Below, in pieces: positions 13,145 to 27,683 of a DNA stretch of 64,000 bases (its first letter is position 1; each line of letters opens with the position of its first letter). Under the pieces are notes generated by a model. It was given only the letters and a program-made list of their open reading frames with translations, was not told the origin of the DNA and ran no database searches. Made by a program: the position numbers and the translations under genes. The stretch is from Ficedula albicollis (Eukaryota; Chordata; Aves; Passeriformes; Muscicapidae): assembly GCF_000247815.1 (NCBI RefSeq), contig NC_021673.1, forward strand, positions 104,883,363-104,947,362, given 5' to 3'.

Positions 13145-15261
13145 ATGAGAATACAGTTCTTTATTTTTAGTTTAAAGGGAAGAAGGTTGGTCATTTCTCA
13201 GAGGTGTGTATTTTGCAATTACACATACACAGTTCTAATAAAAGCTGGCTCTGTGGCCCTACCTTATAGTTTTTGACTGGGTAACTAGTTATTCAAAGAC
13301 ATATACAAGCCAGAGAGCTTTAGGGATGTGTTTCACTTTTAAGATGGATGGTCACAGAAACCAGCAACCCCAAGCTCAAGTATACAGGGAACATTATGCA
13401 GATCCAGCAGCCTCACCCTTGCATGATCCCATGGACACTGAGGGCCGTGAGGGGCAGGAGGAGGAGGCCACTCATTTCACAAGTACAGCCAAACTTTTTC
13501 TTCGTGGCCGCTTCTTCGGTGCGGAGCGCAAGGGAACATGCAACACTGATTGAACACATAAGTAGTGACTATGCTACTGAAGAGGGGTGGGAGTAGTAGT
13601 TCCTGAATGGTTCCTTAGTAAAGATGTGCTAGAGTGTTTTTTGCTGGTAAACCTTTGCCTGTGGTAATGGTATTAATGAGAAGTTTAGTGTTCTTGGCTG
13701 TCTTCTATTTTGGCAGTGGCGGCATAAACCAGAACGAGTGCCTTCTCAGGAGATGTTAGTTTTATCCGTGGAAGTGTCTACACACCTATCTCCAGTGTGG
13801 TTTGGGTTTTTTATGTTGTCTAAATTATAGTCTCTTGTCACTTTATCTTCTAAACAGCATATTTACTTATGTAGCAAACTAAACAGAGAAATATTGTCCC
13901 TGTTACCAGACACTTGATCTATTAATGCCCTATGACCTCAATAATAAATTACTTCAGGTTTGTGATAACAAATATCTGCTTGGACTGACTACACAAATAA
14001 TACTGATTTGCCCCTTTGCAAAGGCCTTTTGCAACATTGCCAAATATATTGCATGCTTGTTACAAATTCAGAAGTATTTATTGATTGAAGAAAAGTTAGA
14101 ATCCAAAGTGTTAATAATGAACTTACCTGAAATGAGTGTCTTTTTTTCCAAGAAACATGGGCCGAGATGATTGCTTGAGAGACAGGAGTGAAATCCACAG
14201 TCTTAAATTTCCATTTTCATGAAAGTAGGTCCAGACTTCTATCAAATCTGCTTATGTTCTTCAAAACATGATGTACCACATCTTTTCTTTCACAGAGGTG
14301 AAGCCCTGAGCCTATCAAATGAGGCAGAATGTGAGTTAAGATAAGCGAGGATATATTTTTAAAACTCGCTTTGCCAATGGGCTTCAAGCTGTAACTTGCC
14401 CCAGTTACTCTGACAACTTCAATCAACCTGGAAGTTCATTATTTCTTTTCAATTTATAAAGCCTACATTCATATTATAAAACAGAAGATAATCCCTATGA
14501 GTTAAGATAAATCCATAGGCAGTGCTCACTTTAGTTCTAATTAGAATCTGCATGTTTGTTATGGAAAATGCAAGTTGTGTGATTTAATCATTCATATTGA
14601 CAACACTGACCATATTATTTCTGTATTATAAGTTGGCCTTTCACATATATAGCAATATAAAAAGGATTATTAACTTAAATCCTGTATTACAAACACTGAT
14701 CCATATAGTGAAGCAATTACATTACAGCAGTTTAATATATAGAGGCATAGAGATCTTTCTACCAGTCAATAGCAATTTAGCCATTAACTTAAATGAAAGC
14801 AAGATTAGGTCTAAAAGAGGCAAAATGCATTTTTTATAGCTACAGTTAATGACATTGTCAAAGTAAAAATAATGAGTCAAATAATTCATTGTGTACAACT
14901 GCCACTGCTATCTAAAAAAACCCACTCAAACCAAATCTCTTACTGTTAATGGCATTTATATCATCAATCAGAACATTTATAACATCTGGAGAAGGTAATA
15001 ATTGCTTCAGCTTGCTTCTAGACTTTATCTTGGATTTAAGTCCAACTAGTAATTATCAGGGGCTCACGTTCATCAGATCCTCAGAGACATCAAAACTCTG
15101 CAAGCTGCTGGGACTCTTGTGCCTACCAACTCCCCACGTGTGAGGAGCTTGATGCAGCAGATGGTCTCTGAAAGCACCAGTTGCCACTAGCTGGAGATGA
15201 CTGCCTACACAGCCTGGAGTACTCACTGGTTCTCCTTTAATGAGGTTATTCTTCTAAATTT
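13145..15261. other. Intergenic DNA, no gene recognised
   Basis: Only short open frames without recognisable products. AT-rich, with no clear transposon. Confidence 0.55.
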
Positions 15262-15299
<38 letters not shown>

Positions 15300-15345
15300 G
15301 ATGTATATATATATATATATGGTATATATACAAATATATATGGTA
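15262..15345. repeat. Compound CA/TA microsatellite
   Basis: A pure CA run at about 15265-15297 passes into TA-rich repeats (TATATATATATATATGG type) up to about 15345. It lies at the left edge of a CR1 element. Confidence 0.97.
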
Positions 15346-16010
15346 TACGGGGGTCCTGGTCGATGGCAGGTTGACCATGAGCCAGCAGTGCCCTGGCAGC
15401 CAGGAGGGCCAACCCTGTCCTGGGGGGCATCAGGCACAGCATCACAGCCAGGCATGGGAGGGGATTGTCCCCTCTGCTCTGAGCAGGGGCAGCCTCACCT
15501 CGAGTGCTGGGGGCAGGTTTGAATACCACAATGTAAGGAAGGTAGTAAACTATTAGGAAGCACCCAAAGGAGGGCAATGAGGAGAGTGAAGACCTTGAGG
15601 GGGAGCCATATGAGGAGTGACAGAGGTCACTTGGTCTGCTCAGCCTGGAGGAGACTGAGGGGACACTTCTTTGTGGTTTGCAACTTCCTCCCGAGGGGAA
15701 GAGGAGGGGCAGGCACTGATCTCTGCTCTGTGCTGACCGGTGACAGGACCTGAGGGAACGGCACAAAGCTGTCTGAGGGAAGGTTTACATTGGGTATTAG
15801 GGGAAGGTTCTTCCCCCAGAGGATGGTTTGGACACTGGAACAGGCTCCCCAGGGAACTGGTCACAGCACCAAGCCCAACAATGCTCAAGAAGGGTTTAGA
15901 TAATGCACTTGGACACATGGTGTGATTCTTGGGCCTGTCCTGTGCAGAGCAGAGAGGTAGACTTCAGTGATCCGTGTGTGACTCTTCCAAGCCAGGATAT
16001 TTATGATTGA
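15346..16010 (+). mobile_element. CR1 LINE 3' portion
   Basis: Plus-strand sequence follows the standard CR1 3' order. The first block has 'gagccagcagtgccctggcagccaggagggcc', then 'cctggggggcatcag' and 'cagcctcacctcgagtgctgggggcag'. These are followed by 'ctcagcctggaggagactgagggga', 'ggacactggaacaggctccccagggaactggtcacagca', and 'acatggtgtgattcttggg'. A decayed terminal GGATATTTATGATTGATA ends at about 16010. It lies directly after the CA/TA microsatellite. Many small differences from an intact element show it is inactive. Open frames on either strand here are CR1-derived shadows, not host genes. Confidence 0.9.
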
Positions 16011-19000
16011 TACACTTCAGGCTGAAAGCTCTCACCTTGAAGATTGGAAACTAGGATTCAGTTCTTTCCTTCGTTGTGACCATGATAAAGGAATGACTGG
16101 CCTAGCTCATAAACTAGCTAATAAACTAGTCAGGGGTGGCAGGTCCCTGTCCACTTGCTGGTGAAGTGATTCTATCACACACACTAAAAAATGAACGGGT
16201 GAAAAGTGAGCCAAAAATCCTACCTGTACATGCAGGAGACCTGCATGGACATGTATAAGTCAGGTGAAGGAAGTTTTTACTAATGACTCTCATAGATGTG
16301 TGAAACTCTTTTTCAAGAAGAAACATCCTTACCAACAAGTGCTAAGGCTTTCCAGCTTTGCTTCTCCTTAGCTATTCCAGGCAATCAGCTTAAATTGAGC
16401 ATGTAGCAGGATTCTCTGTGATACGAAAAATTAGAATATTGATTTTCACTGGCTATGGCAGAGAAATGAAATTGTGTTTCTCATAGCCAGTACTCTGACT
16501 TCTGCACAGTGTTAGACTTTCTAATCACATCAGGGCTCTTGACAATTTGAATACAGGTTTCTGGCTCCACCTCTACGTGAGGTAAACCTGCACAACTTGT
16601 CACTTAAATTACTTGTAAAATCTGCTGGCTTCCTAGAATGGCAGCTGTAAGTGTAAAACAAAGGCTGGAAACTACTAGGAAACATCCACAAGACTTGGCA
16701 GAACTGGGAGTGAAATGCTGGCTTCCAACTCTGAGCAGAATCCCAGAGGCTACTAGGCATTTTGTATTTTTGCAAAACATTGCTTGTCTTTGCAGGAGAT
16801 GAGGCAGCCAGTATGAAGAAAATATGGCAAAATCCATTATATCTAAGAGGAATGAAAATGTGTTTCTGTCCTAAGGAAAAGTTTGAGATTAAGTAAGAAC
16901 CAAACCTGCTTCTTCATGTATTTGAAACCAAATATTAGCAAGAGTTTTTTTGATGCTTGAAAATACCCCTTTCATTCCTTCCTTACAGACATTGCTGGCT
17001 GAAGAAATGAGTAGGTGGTGTTTTATTCAAAGCATGTCTTGTCATGTCTAATTAACTATATAAAGAAATCAAATAGCCTTCTTCTTCAAATATATATAGA
17101 ACATTAATAAGAATTTATTATTTTATTGATAGAGCTGACTATTTTCTAGGAAAAAAAATATTTTTGAGGCTTGTCAGGACCCAGATTTTCCAAAATGTTA
17201 CAGAGGACCATTATCACTCAGCTGTCTAAAGCAATCCTCAATCAAATGATAAAACAGAAACAATATCACTATAATAACATACTGCAAAAGAATATGCCTT
17301 ATAGTTTGAAAAACTGTTCATGGGATTTTATTTTATAACTGTCCATGATTTGTCTTGGGCTTTTTTAATCTTACAAATGGAGATCATTCTCTTATGATGA
17401 AGTTCTAGCCAATAGACATTATCTGTTAATTATTTTTATAACATATTCATTGCAGAATTTGTTCAAGTAAGAAGTTATTGTTTAATTTCCATGATGGATG
17501 TGCTCATTTCATGACTATTAGATTAGCGGAGAGTATACAATTTGTATTAACATGCATATGTCACTAAAGAATACATTGTTTTCCAGCTGTCTTCAAACAA
17601 AAGCAAGCCTATGAGATACTGATTTGCTTTTTCAACATCTACTCATGTGGATAGTTCCAGTTCATATTAATGTGAGTAAGGATTACATAATTCAACCTAA
17701 AGATTTTGTGTTCATTTTGCTTTGTTTCGCCTGATTTTTCTTCTGTGTTCATTCTCTTAGAAAGCACACAGTTTTTTCTTGAGATTGTTTTCATAGTAAG
17801 ATTAATTTTATGCTAAATGCAGCCAGACACAAACTGAAAGGGCAGCACATCTTGCCTAAGAGGGTGAATATTTCTGTGCTGTGAGGGAAATTCCTGGATT
17901 TCAAAGGGAGGAACTAACTATAGGTTCTCACTCTTAAATCTCTTAATGTGGATTAACTCCTATAACAAACAAAAGGACCAAACATTTACAGGGTGGTAAA
18001 AGGGCAGCAGCATGAAATTTTAGAATTTCATGCCAATTAGTTGTTCCTATATTTTGCATGGTCCTAGCAGCCAGCTCCTGCACCTGCAGCCATGGATGTT
18101 CCCATTTCAGCCAGTCCACTGCTCCCATGTGCATCCCCAAGTTTTATCATGCCCTGCAGCTCATTAAGGTCTAGAATTCTGGAAGACGTGTGAACTTCAG
18201 ACAAAATCTGTCTTGAATTGCAGGGGCTCACTCATGCTTCTAACTCAAAGCCACAAGCAAAGGTGGTGAGGAATGTAGTACTTTCAGTAATCCCTGTGCC
18301 CACCAGATCTAGGCTGGGATATGCTGAATTTCACTGTGTCACCCTGCAAGAAAACCAGGGCACAAAGGAATCCCTCAACAAGATGATGGGCAGCATAGTT
18401 TACCTCACAATGACAGTGGAGCATGATTATGGTTTACCTCAACAACAGAAGGTGGGACGAACTCCTGCCTTCCACAGCATAGATATAACTTTGGTTATCA
18501 AAAAAGGATTTAGTGTCTAATTTCAAAACTATGATGTGACCTTGGCACTCAGCAGTCACTTAATCCTGGTGGCATTTTGCCACCTTCTTTTTGACATAAA
18601 GTACTGGGAAGATGAGGTGCAAAGAAAAGCAATGCCTCAGCCACCTGAGGGGATGCTGACATCCAGGACCTCAAGCCAGGCTTGCTTTGAAATTATATCT
18701 TCCATGAAGGTCACTTTTATTTTTTTACTGTTCCCACATTTCACAACAAGAGATAAAAATATAGTATGGGAAATCTCAGCTTAGTGGGAAGGTTTCCTAC
18801 TACTCAGACAAACATAAACTATGTACCAGTACCCACCCCTCCCACGTTCCTTCCATGTTCCAGAGTAAAACAGTGCTCTATGCCCAGCTGAAGAACAGGA
18901 GCTATGTGGGTTACTACCCTCAGACAAGAGCTCTGCCTGTTGGATTCAGGGCCACAGCAGCTATTGCTAGCAATTTTGGTTCAGGACACAGGGTCTGAGC

Positions 19001-19106
19001 AGTGGGGAATAATCAGACACCTCTCCGTGCCCAGGGCTTCCTAATACCTGCACTAGGAAGCTCCCATTCCCCTTGTGGGACCCTCACCTCCCTGATCTGA
19101 AACACC

Positions 19107-19110
<4 letters not shown>
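16011..19110. other. Intergenic DNA, no gene recognised
   Basis: AT-rich sequence with short unconvincing open frames and no identifiable transposon or RNA gene. Confidence 0.55.

Positions 19111-19137
<27 letters not shown>
19111..19137. repeat. Poly-T run, 27 bases
   Basis: Uninterrupted T run followed by GGGAGCAGC. There is no poly-A signal complement (TTTATT) just to its right, so a processed-transcript origin is not supported here. Confidence 0.97.
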
Positions 19138-19507
19138 GGGAGCAGCTTTTTCTCCTTTTGAGGTCTTTAGGACTTGTCTGAGCTGTGTCCTCATGTTCAA
19201 TGCCTTCAGTGGCTGTAGGATTTCTGGGAATCTTCCTGGTGAAGCACAGCTGGAGAGTGAAAAACCTGCTGGACACTTATGGAGTGTTTCAGGGGTTGTC
19301 AGTGAGTGCTTGCTTAGTTGTGGGTGTATTTACAGAGCATCAGCATTGAACAGACAAGGAAAAAGAGGAGAGGGGGGAAAAGGAGTTTGGCTCAACTTGT
19401 GTGAGTACGTGTAAGGAGTGAGGAGATAAAGAGGCAGAAGGCCTGGGGCCAGATCTCTGTCATGTATTCTCTCTGCTGTTTATGTGCATAGACCAGAATG
19501 GTGCCTC
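19138..19507. other. 370-bp segment between two poly-T runs
   Basis: Unique-looking sequence bounded on both sides by T runs of similar length. No coding or transposon signal recognised. Confidence 0.5.
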
Positions 19508-19533
19508 TTTTTTTTTTTTTTTTTTTTTTTTTT
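19508..19533. repeat. Poly-T run, 26 bases
   Basis: Uninterrupted T run followed by GAGTGGTACC. Confidence 0.97.
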
Positions 19534-20684
19534 GAGTGGTACCAAAAAGTGGTTTTCAGTTTCCAGGTAGGTGACCAGGCACCTCAGGATTGCACATTTT
19601 GGCACCAGGCCTATGGGCAGAGTTTAACAGGGCAGAGTCAAGCATTTATTTGCCAGGACAGACATAAAGCAGTTGCAATTCCACATTTTTTTTTCTTTTA
19701 AGATTTTATCTTCAAGAACAGTCCAATTGCCTTGATGCTAGTTGATTTAAGTGGACGCTTGCAGCAGCTTTCAGGATAGGACTGCATTAAAAAGCCAGCT
19801 CATGCATATGCAGTTAGTGGTAAATAAAAAAGTATCTCTCTAATTAAAACACATCTAGAAAAGTCTAAACTAATTTAACATCTAAATGACAGGTTATAAA
19901 GGAGTAAGAAAACCACAGAAATATTAGCCTTTTAAAAAATTGCTAGGCATCAGAATTTTAAAATGAGTGGAGATAAACATCAAGGCATATTGCATGAAAA
20001 ACCAAACAAAAAAAAAAAATCACTGAGACAAAGTTATGGAAAGAGATAAAAGTCCATGTGTGCTCCAAGTGAAAAGAATGGCAGAAACGTGCTCAGCTTC
20101 CCCAAGATGCTATTAATGTCTGAGAAAAAGCACTACCGAAATGTAACAAACTAATTAAATTGGGCATACATGGGAGCCAATGGGAATAAATTATTATGCA
20201 AAAGCAAGGTTTCCCCTACATAAAGCAAATGCTAGGAGTTGGTGTTCTGGCAAGCAAGGAGTGGGGTAAAAACAGGGCTGCTCAGCTGATGATCAGGAGG
20301 GACCCTGGCACTGAAGCATCACACGAGTGTGGATGGAACCAATCACAAAAAATGGGGTAAAATCCCACAGAATGAGAGAGGGTTGGAAGGAAAATTGTGC
20401 CTGTGACTTCCTACAAAAGGAAAAAGAAACTGATGCAGGACTGCTAAAGCAACAGTGCCATCTGCTGTGTGCTGTCCTCTGAAAGCCAAGTGATTTTAGC
20501 TGTCTCCTCCTCTGCTGCAGAGATGCCAGAAAATCTGAGAGCCCCCATGTAGCACTGAGCTGAGGAGGGTAAGATGAAAGCCAGCCTTCCCTCCAGTTCA
20601 GCCTATGTACCTACCTCTGTCTACAGACCTCCTGAAAAAAACATTTCTGGACTATTGTTGCTAGAGACATTCCCTTTAATAACA
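19534..20684. other. Intergenic DNA, nothing recognised
   Basis: No open frame or repeat family of note; a short T-rich patch lies near 19687. Confidence 0.55.
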
Positions 20685-20765
20685 TAATGAATTATTATTT
20701 AATAATTAAAAAATAAAATAAAATTTTTAAAAGTTAAAATAAATAAGTTAATTAAAGTTTTTTTC
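20685..20765. repeat. AT-rich low-complexity stretch
   Basis: About 80 bases almost entirely A and T, built from TTAATAATTAAAAAATAAAA-like words. Confidence 0.85.
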
Positions 20766-23250
20766 TCTCTCAGTGTAGCAGGACTCTGTGCTCAGATACT
20801 TTGGAAAGATCAGTCTACTATAAAGCTGTCCATCAGTGAGACAGGCACTGTGCATGTGTAAGCAACCCAACAGCTGCTGTCCAATCCCTTTCCTGTGATG
20901 TATTTATGTCACCTTGTAAAGGGCTTTCATTACTTGTGCAAATCTGGTGTCAGTTTCAATCCATGTTTTTATACACAGTCCTTTTCACAGTGTTCATTAC
21001 ATCTCTGAATGCCTTTGTACGTTATATTATCTGAAGCAATTATAACAGAAAAGTCTAATCAGTATTACAAATTTTTTATAATGACTTCCATCACAGCTCT
21101 CAAAACTCATTTCTAAATATTGAACCTGAGAGAATTCATAAAATACAGGTGTAGCCACTCCATGCACAATTGTGGTGGATTTAATTCTATAATCCACATA
21201 ATCATTTCTATGCATCTAATAATTTTAGTCTTTATTCAACACTCTTACTTTTTAAAGACTTCCCCAGAAATATATCCAGGACAGATCGGGAACAGAGTTT
21301 TGATGAAATGATTCCCTTACATATGACCTCCTTCTGGACGTTTAACCTATTTCTTAAGGATGTTTTGCAGGAGGGATAGTCTAACATCATTAGCCTAGGA
21401 GGTGCTGATATAATAGGCCCCATTAAAAAATCCCCCGTGCTAGGATATTCAGTTTCAAAAGTGTTTGTAGGCAAAAGGCTGTTCTTGGCATACTCCAGCA
21501 TCTACTAATTTTCCTTATTAGACCCCTTCTCAGGCACCTACTCTTTTTGTACATGTGCTATTGGATCCAGGCAATTTATCTGTTGGGGGTGTTCAGCTTC
21601 GGTTTTCTGTTGATTTGCAGACTTTCAAGCTGTCCTCCATGTCCTCTGCTACTCTTCCTAGGCTCATTATTGATGCACGGAGGCAAGACTCCTCAAATTA
21701 GCCAGTGTGGGATTCTGGGGCAACAGATGCTCTGTGGTAACTCAGAGATACTTCATATAGCAGACCTGATCTTCACAATTAAGGGTCCAAATTTGAATTT
21801 CAGAAAGAGAAAAGCTTGTGGTGGAGTGTTTGCTATGATAAGACATAAATTCCAAGGTCTGAAGTTGGCTTCTGCATCAGTTCAAAATATGAATCCCAGT
21901 CTCTACTGGTAATGAATAAACACATGCTCCACCACTAAAGTACCTGAATCTCTGCCTTAGCACACACAAGGATGCATTTCTTCTGACCTGGACTCTTATT
22001 TGGCTCCTTGGAAGCTTATTTGATTACTTTAGACTGGAATAGCTGTAAGATCTAGAGGCTTCACATTAATTATTAACCTCAGTATCTGGCTCCTATGTTT
22101 TAAGATCTACAGCTCTGAAAAAGTAGACACTGCTGGCAGTAGCTACCTTGGGAAGGTTGAAATTTATTAGAAATCAAACTAATCTATACTGTCTCCTGCT
22201 CAGGAAATTGAATTCTAGGAGCTTGTGAGAGTCAACTCAGAGTTTACTGAGACTCCTAATTCACATGGATGGGGAACATCTGCATTGAGATAAGAAAAAT
22301 CTGTTGATCTGTTTCTTGCTGCAAACCAAATTTAGTCATAGCAGAATCCAATCTACCATATTTAAACTAGTTAGTGGGACCTTCAAAAATGGAGAGCAGA
22401 GACTTTGTTCTCTAAAAATAGATGCAAGATTATCTATTAAAATAAGAGACACTCATTTTGTGCATAATTAGCCAACAGACAGTTATAATCAAAGGGTAAT
22501 AACAAGTTCCCATTATGTGGTTGTGGGCCTCTGCTGGCTGAGGTCCAACAGTGGCAATTTTTGAGAGAGTTTTTTGTACTCATGAGCTTAATCAAAAACA
22601 AGACTCAGCTCTGTATTTGCCTCCACAAAGTCAATGGATCAAACTCATCAAAGTTGTAGGGTTAAAATTAGCTCAATGTGTCTTTGTTAAAATGTTTATA
22701 ATGCAAATAGTGGCTATTCATAAAAGAAGTAACAGGGTCCATGGATTTGTTTCTTTGTTACCTCACTGAGCAGCTGGAAGGTATCTCCATGAAGAAATAG
22801 AATATATGACTTCTTGTGAGCCTGAAAGAAACTCTACCCTCCTGTTGTGCAAACTCTTGGCTGCCCTTTTCCAAGAAGGTGATGGACATCTTTGTGCCAA
22901 TGCTTATTAACTACAGTTAAAAACATTATTAAAAGCTCACAGATGCAATTTATTACAGCCAGCACAATAAACCCTAAATAAATAAAATTGTGGTCATTCC
23001 ATCTGAAGTCAGAAATTCCAGCATTTGCTCTGCTTAACACCTGGTGGAGGAAAGTAGAACTGAACTTGAGTGAGGGATGGCTGAGGCAGCTGTTTCTGGG
23101 AAGTGAGGAATGGCTGGAGCCCCTGCAAGCCATGGATGACCAGGCCCAGCCTCAGGTGCCTTTGTCACAGCAAATGCCTGCAGGGACCCTGTTTGCCTAG
23201 GAATAGCTTTCTGCTGCCAGCAGCCCTCTGTGTGGGATGAACACATCTCA
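20766..23250. other. Intergenic DNA, no gene recognised
   Basis: Open frames of up to 121 codons (21547-21912, plus strand) have no recognisable product. A perfect MEF2-type decamer CTAAAAATAG sits at 22412-22421, but such AT-rich words are expected by chance. Confidence 0.5.
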
Positions 23251-23459
23251 CATTGATGTTAAGTGAACAAAGCCTCTTGAAGTGACTGAATCCCAGTGCC
23301 ACAGGAATGTTCTGGGGTAAAAGCAGGTGGAGGGGAGCTCAGACAAGGTTTGAGGCATTGATGTTAAGTGAACAAAGCCTCTTGAAGCGACTGAATCCCA
23401 GTGCCACAGAAAAGTTCTGGGGTAAAAGCAGATGGAGGGGAGCTCAGACAAGGTTTGAG
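23251..23459. repeat. Two-copy tandem duplication, 105-bp unit
   Basis: The block beginning CATTGATGTTAAGTGAAC at 23251 is repeated from 23356. The copies differ at several sites (AAGTGACTG against AAGCGACTG, CAGGAATGTT against CAGAAAAGTT, CAGGTGG against CAGATGG), so this is a diverged duplication. Confidence 0.95.
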
Positions 23460-26400
23460 CGTGGTGTATTTAACAATATCTCTATGCTCTGCCTAAACCT
23501 GTGTGAGTGCTGCTCCAGCTGCTGCTGTGTTCTGTCAGCAAAGAGTTAAATTCTTAGTACAGACAATGTTGAAGACGTGAACATTTCTTGATTTCCAGCT
23601 TTGCAAACACCTTTGACCAACATCTCAAAGTGTGACATAATAATGAGCAGCTACTTCCCAACGGGAACTGTAATATCAGCATTTCTTCTCCCCGTGTTGC
23701 TTCCTGCCGCTGTCATGAGCAGTAACACATGAGCAGCTCAAAGGTGACTTCAGCAGTGTAGGTACCTGAAACAGCCAGGAAGGCCTGGGATGTGGAAGCA
23801 GATATCCTAACCTTGGAATGGCAACTCTCTTTCATCTGAAGATAGGGCTATGAATTTATTTTGTACCATCAAATAGAAACAATAACATAATGGACCAGAA
23901 ATTCTGCTGTTATTCTGCAAGCACAAAAATACATAAACTGAAAGGCCAGATGAATTATTTTTTTGCAGTTATCCTGAATTCCTCTGTAGATGCAGAAATA
24001 TAATGGGAAGTCAGAAATGGACCTCTACAATGCTCTATTTAACCTATGGGAATCTTTCACTAGAAGAAGGCATGGGCACACTGTGTCAGAAATTATATAC
24101 AGTGATAATAATATATTAGACAGGAGATAATGAGCCTTTCAGGGATTCCTAAATGTATTACTTGTTAATTTAGGAGGTACCCTGAGTGCAACTTATGAGG
24201 TGGTACTAATTAAGAAGGTATCATGAGTAACACTGCTTGCTGGAGGGCTGAAATGTAAATCCCATTGTGCAACAGGGAAAATGAAAATGCTCCTTCCATT
24301 AAGTCTGTGATCTGTCCTGCACTTGCCACAGGGAATAGCATAATTTAGAAAGCTGCCTTCTAGGATGTTGAACAATCATGCCTCATCAGTGAGATCTCTA
24401 GATTAAAAATGTGAACATTTTTACATTACTAGAGGGATTATTATATTTTGCTTAATATTTAATATATTTGACATCAAATTGCCATGTAACGAGTATAATG
24501 TATTAACGTCCTTCTAGTCATATTATTTCCCTGCTTTTATGTAATAGAACTCCAACTGCGTTTGTTCAATGATACTGTCCAGTGGTTTGATTTATATTTT
24601 GTAGTGTCAGGCTGAGGAGAGACTTCAAAAGTGATTGTCATAGTCAATTCAGATCTATCCCCTAGTTTCTGTGGAACCTGAAACAGGAGGTTCTCCTCAG
24701 AGGCAGAAGAGTTTTTGTGTCCTTCCTTTAAATGTAAAACTGATGCATCACCACTTCCATGGAGTTGGATGCACTTTCAGGTAGCCAGCAGTAAGCAACA
24801 ATACAGTTTTCTGCCCTGATTGATCCTTCCAGAACCAATGAACAGATTTTACTATTATGCTGTTACTTCACCTTATGCCATAACACACTGTGTAGCCTGG
24901 GTCCATCCCTCTTCACTGCTGCACACCTACAGCCCCCACTGTTCTCAGCAGTGCAGTGAAGCTGAGAGGAGCTGTTCCCTTGGTCCTGCTTTGCTGGGGT
25001 GAGTACCTCATGCGAGGAGACCCCCTCCCCATAAAAAACCACCTGAAAGGCATGGCAAGGCACTTCTGAGCTTCATACCACACATGCACGGCAGCTAGGT
25101 CAGTCCAAACCATGCAAGCAAATTTGTGCCTCCTTACTGATCCTGTTGTCTCTCCTTTCTTTATTTTACCTTTTTTCCTTCTGTCCTGAATTTTAGGCGA
25201 GTACCTATTTGTGAACAGGGTAACTGTTAGTGCTCTCTGTAATTGTGGCTATGCATTGTTGCTCCAGCTTCAGGCTGCAGCGTCCTGACATCAGAGAGTA
25301 GGAGTACATTCCACACAGGTGAAAGGGAGGGAGGCAGGCATATTTTTACAGCAGAGAGGGAGAACTAGACATAAATCTCACTGTCTACAGCACATGGTAA
25401 AATCTGGGGCTAGACAACGGAATCTGTTCTTGTTTTATGTGTTTCTAAATCATTCTGTAGCAATATGACAGCAGGGGTCCAAAATTCCTCACTTCCAAAG
25501 TAACGGGGACAGTGAATTTATGGGGGGCTTCACAGGAAACAGGAGGGGATCTCTGGCGAAGTCAAGAGAGGAGGACAGGACTTTTTGTTCTCCATGGTGG
25601 TGGATGGACTCTCTCCTGGGCCCTTAACATTGCAATAGACCTTCAGGAGCTGGTTAAGAGAAATGTCCATCTAGAATCATATTGGAAACTGAGAATTTAA
25701 GACGTACAGGGACACAGAAAAATGCCACTAAATGCAAAGTATACTCTGCTTTTCAGACTGGTTGCTGCTCCTTTTGTTGTTGTTGTTGTTGTGTTTTTGG
25801 GGTTTTTTTATCCCTCTGTGTAGTTAATGAAGAGAGGCCTCTACTAATGATTAACTTGATTTGGATGCCAAATCCAGAAAAAGAGGGTTGAACTGGCATC
25901 AGTCAAACAGTCAAATTTAATTTAAAATGTTGCAACTCATTAATAACAAACAAAGAGACAAAAAAAAGAAGGAGAACGGGGAGAAATAGGAAAGAGAAAG
26001 CATAGTCAAAAAAATGGACAAATGAAAGGAAAAGAGATCAGAAAATGTAGATAGCTAATACAGAAGAAACTGCACATCAGTTCTGCTGGTTTCTTACTGC
26101 AGTGGTGAAATGTCTGGCAACACCCGTTTAAAGTAGTAATTCTTTTCCCTTTGTCCTCCTTGTATTTATTAATTATCTGATATTTTAAAATATTATATCA
26201 ACTGTGGCAAGGCAGCTGTAGGGCTTTTCTGCTGCGCGTTAGCTGTTGAATATGCACACAAATCTAAGCCCACCTCAGAACAGCAAGCTGCTGGTTTGGG
26301 GAGTACAAGAGAGGAAGGACTGTTGGGACAGTTTGGTGATCATCACCCTGGCAACACTGGCAAGAGAAAAGTGATGCTCGTCTTTATCCAAATCTAGACT

Positions 26401-27563
26401 GTGCTAAATTGATGTAAATGTGAAAATGACTTGCTGAGAAAAGCTATTAACTTCATGGAGAAATCTTGAAATGTCACTGCTTTGCAACGTATTAGCCTTG
26501 CTAAAAAATATTAAATAGCCTCTCTAATGGACACCTGAGACATCAGGAAGAATTCTGAGTGAATTTCCACATCTTCCCCTAAGGTTTCTCCCTCTGTCGA
26601 TTTGGACATGCTGGATGAATTTTCTCACCTATACACTCCAATATCTGCGTGCTAGTCCAAGAAAGATGAAACACCTTAACTGCTGTAAATTCATAACTTT
26701 GAGCCAAATTATGAATAAATTTAATCTATGTCTGACATGAGCTTTTTGAAATCAAAAATTCACAGTTCTAACTAAGACCAGTCATTTTCTTTCTGTTTTC
26801 CAGTCTCTAGGACATCATTTAGACCAGGGCAATCTCTGTCCCTCCAAATGGCACTAGAAAATGTAGTACCTCAAATCTGTGAGATACTGGCTTTATATTT
26901 TTGCATGGTATAAGAAGAGGCTGTGTAGATTCATACTAAAGACTGTTATATTTGCTTATCCAAATAAAATATGGATATTGATGGGCAGGGTTAAAAGACA
27001 TACATCATCTTTTTATAAACAATCACTCACTAAAGTTCTTCTGAAGTAAAATAAAATTTTGAATCAATTGTCTCTTGAACCAGCCCAGACAATTTAGTGT
27101 GAAAATTCCACTTGAGCCTCCTACAAACATTTAAGCCAAAATGGACTCCACAAGCATTCAGATATAGACATTTCTTTTAGACAAGCAGGCTGTGTAGAAT
27201 TTAACTGCTTTTATGGGATAAGGAATGCATTTCAAATTGTCTACTGTGAGGCCTACCAAACTTTTAGGGACATAAAATGAATATGTCTTCTTGTATGATT
27301 ATTGAACCAATTAAAAAAAAACAAAACAAATGTGAATTCTTCCATATTTTAAATCCCCGCATAGATTGATAAAAATGTCACAGAACTTTGTGATATTTAA
27401 TGGTAAAAGAAACAGAGGAAAACTGATATATAAGTAATTAAAAGGCAATATAACTAACTGTCATATGTTTTAAGTCCTGCTTAGATGCTAAAATACCAGC
27501 ATTTAATTTGCTGCAGAATATGCTACTTCTCAGTTGGCTCACATATATTCTTCATATACTACA
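23460..27563. other. Intergenic DNA, no gene recognised
   Basis: Short open frames only. A small GTT microsatellite lies at about 25773-25792. No transposon family recognised. Confidence 0.55.
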
Positions 27564-27683
27564 TTGCAAAGCATGGTAACAACCTCCCAAATACCTTCTA
27601 ACATACACATACACAAAGGCACATGCAAAGCATGGTAACAACCTCCCAAATACCTCCTAACATACACATACACAAAGACGCAC
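27564..27683. repeat. Two-copy tandem duplication, 60-bp unit
   Basis: TGCAAAGCATGGTAACAACC and the following 40 bases occur at 27564 and 27624 with few differences (CCTTCTAAC against CCTCCTAAC). A short CA-rich patch follows. Confidence 0.95.

Noticed and set aside
15254..15925. Open frames of 61-170 codons on both strands
   Set aside because: They fall in the CA/TA microsatellite and in a CR1 3' region that does not encode protein.
19111..19533. Retrocopy bounded by poly-T runs
   Set aside because: No AATAAA complement at the expected distance from either T run and no open frame between them.
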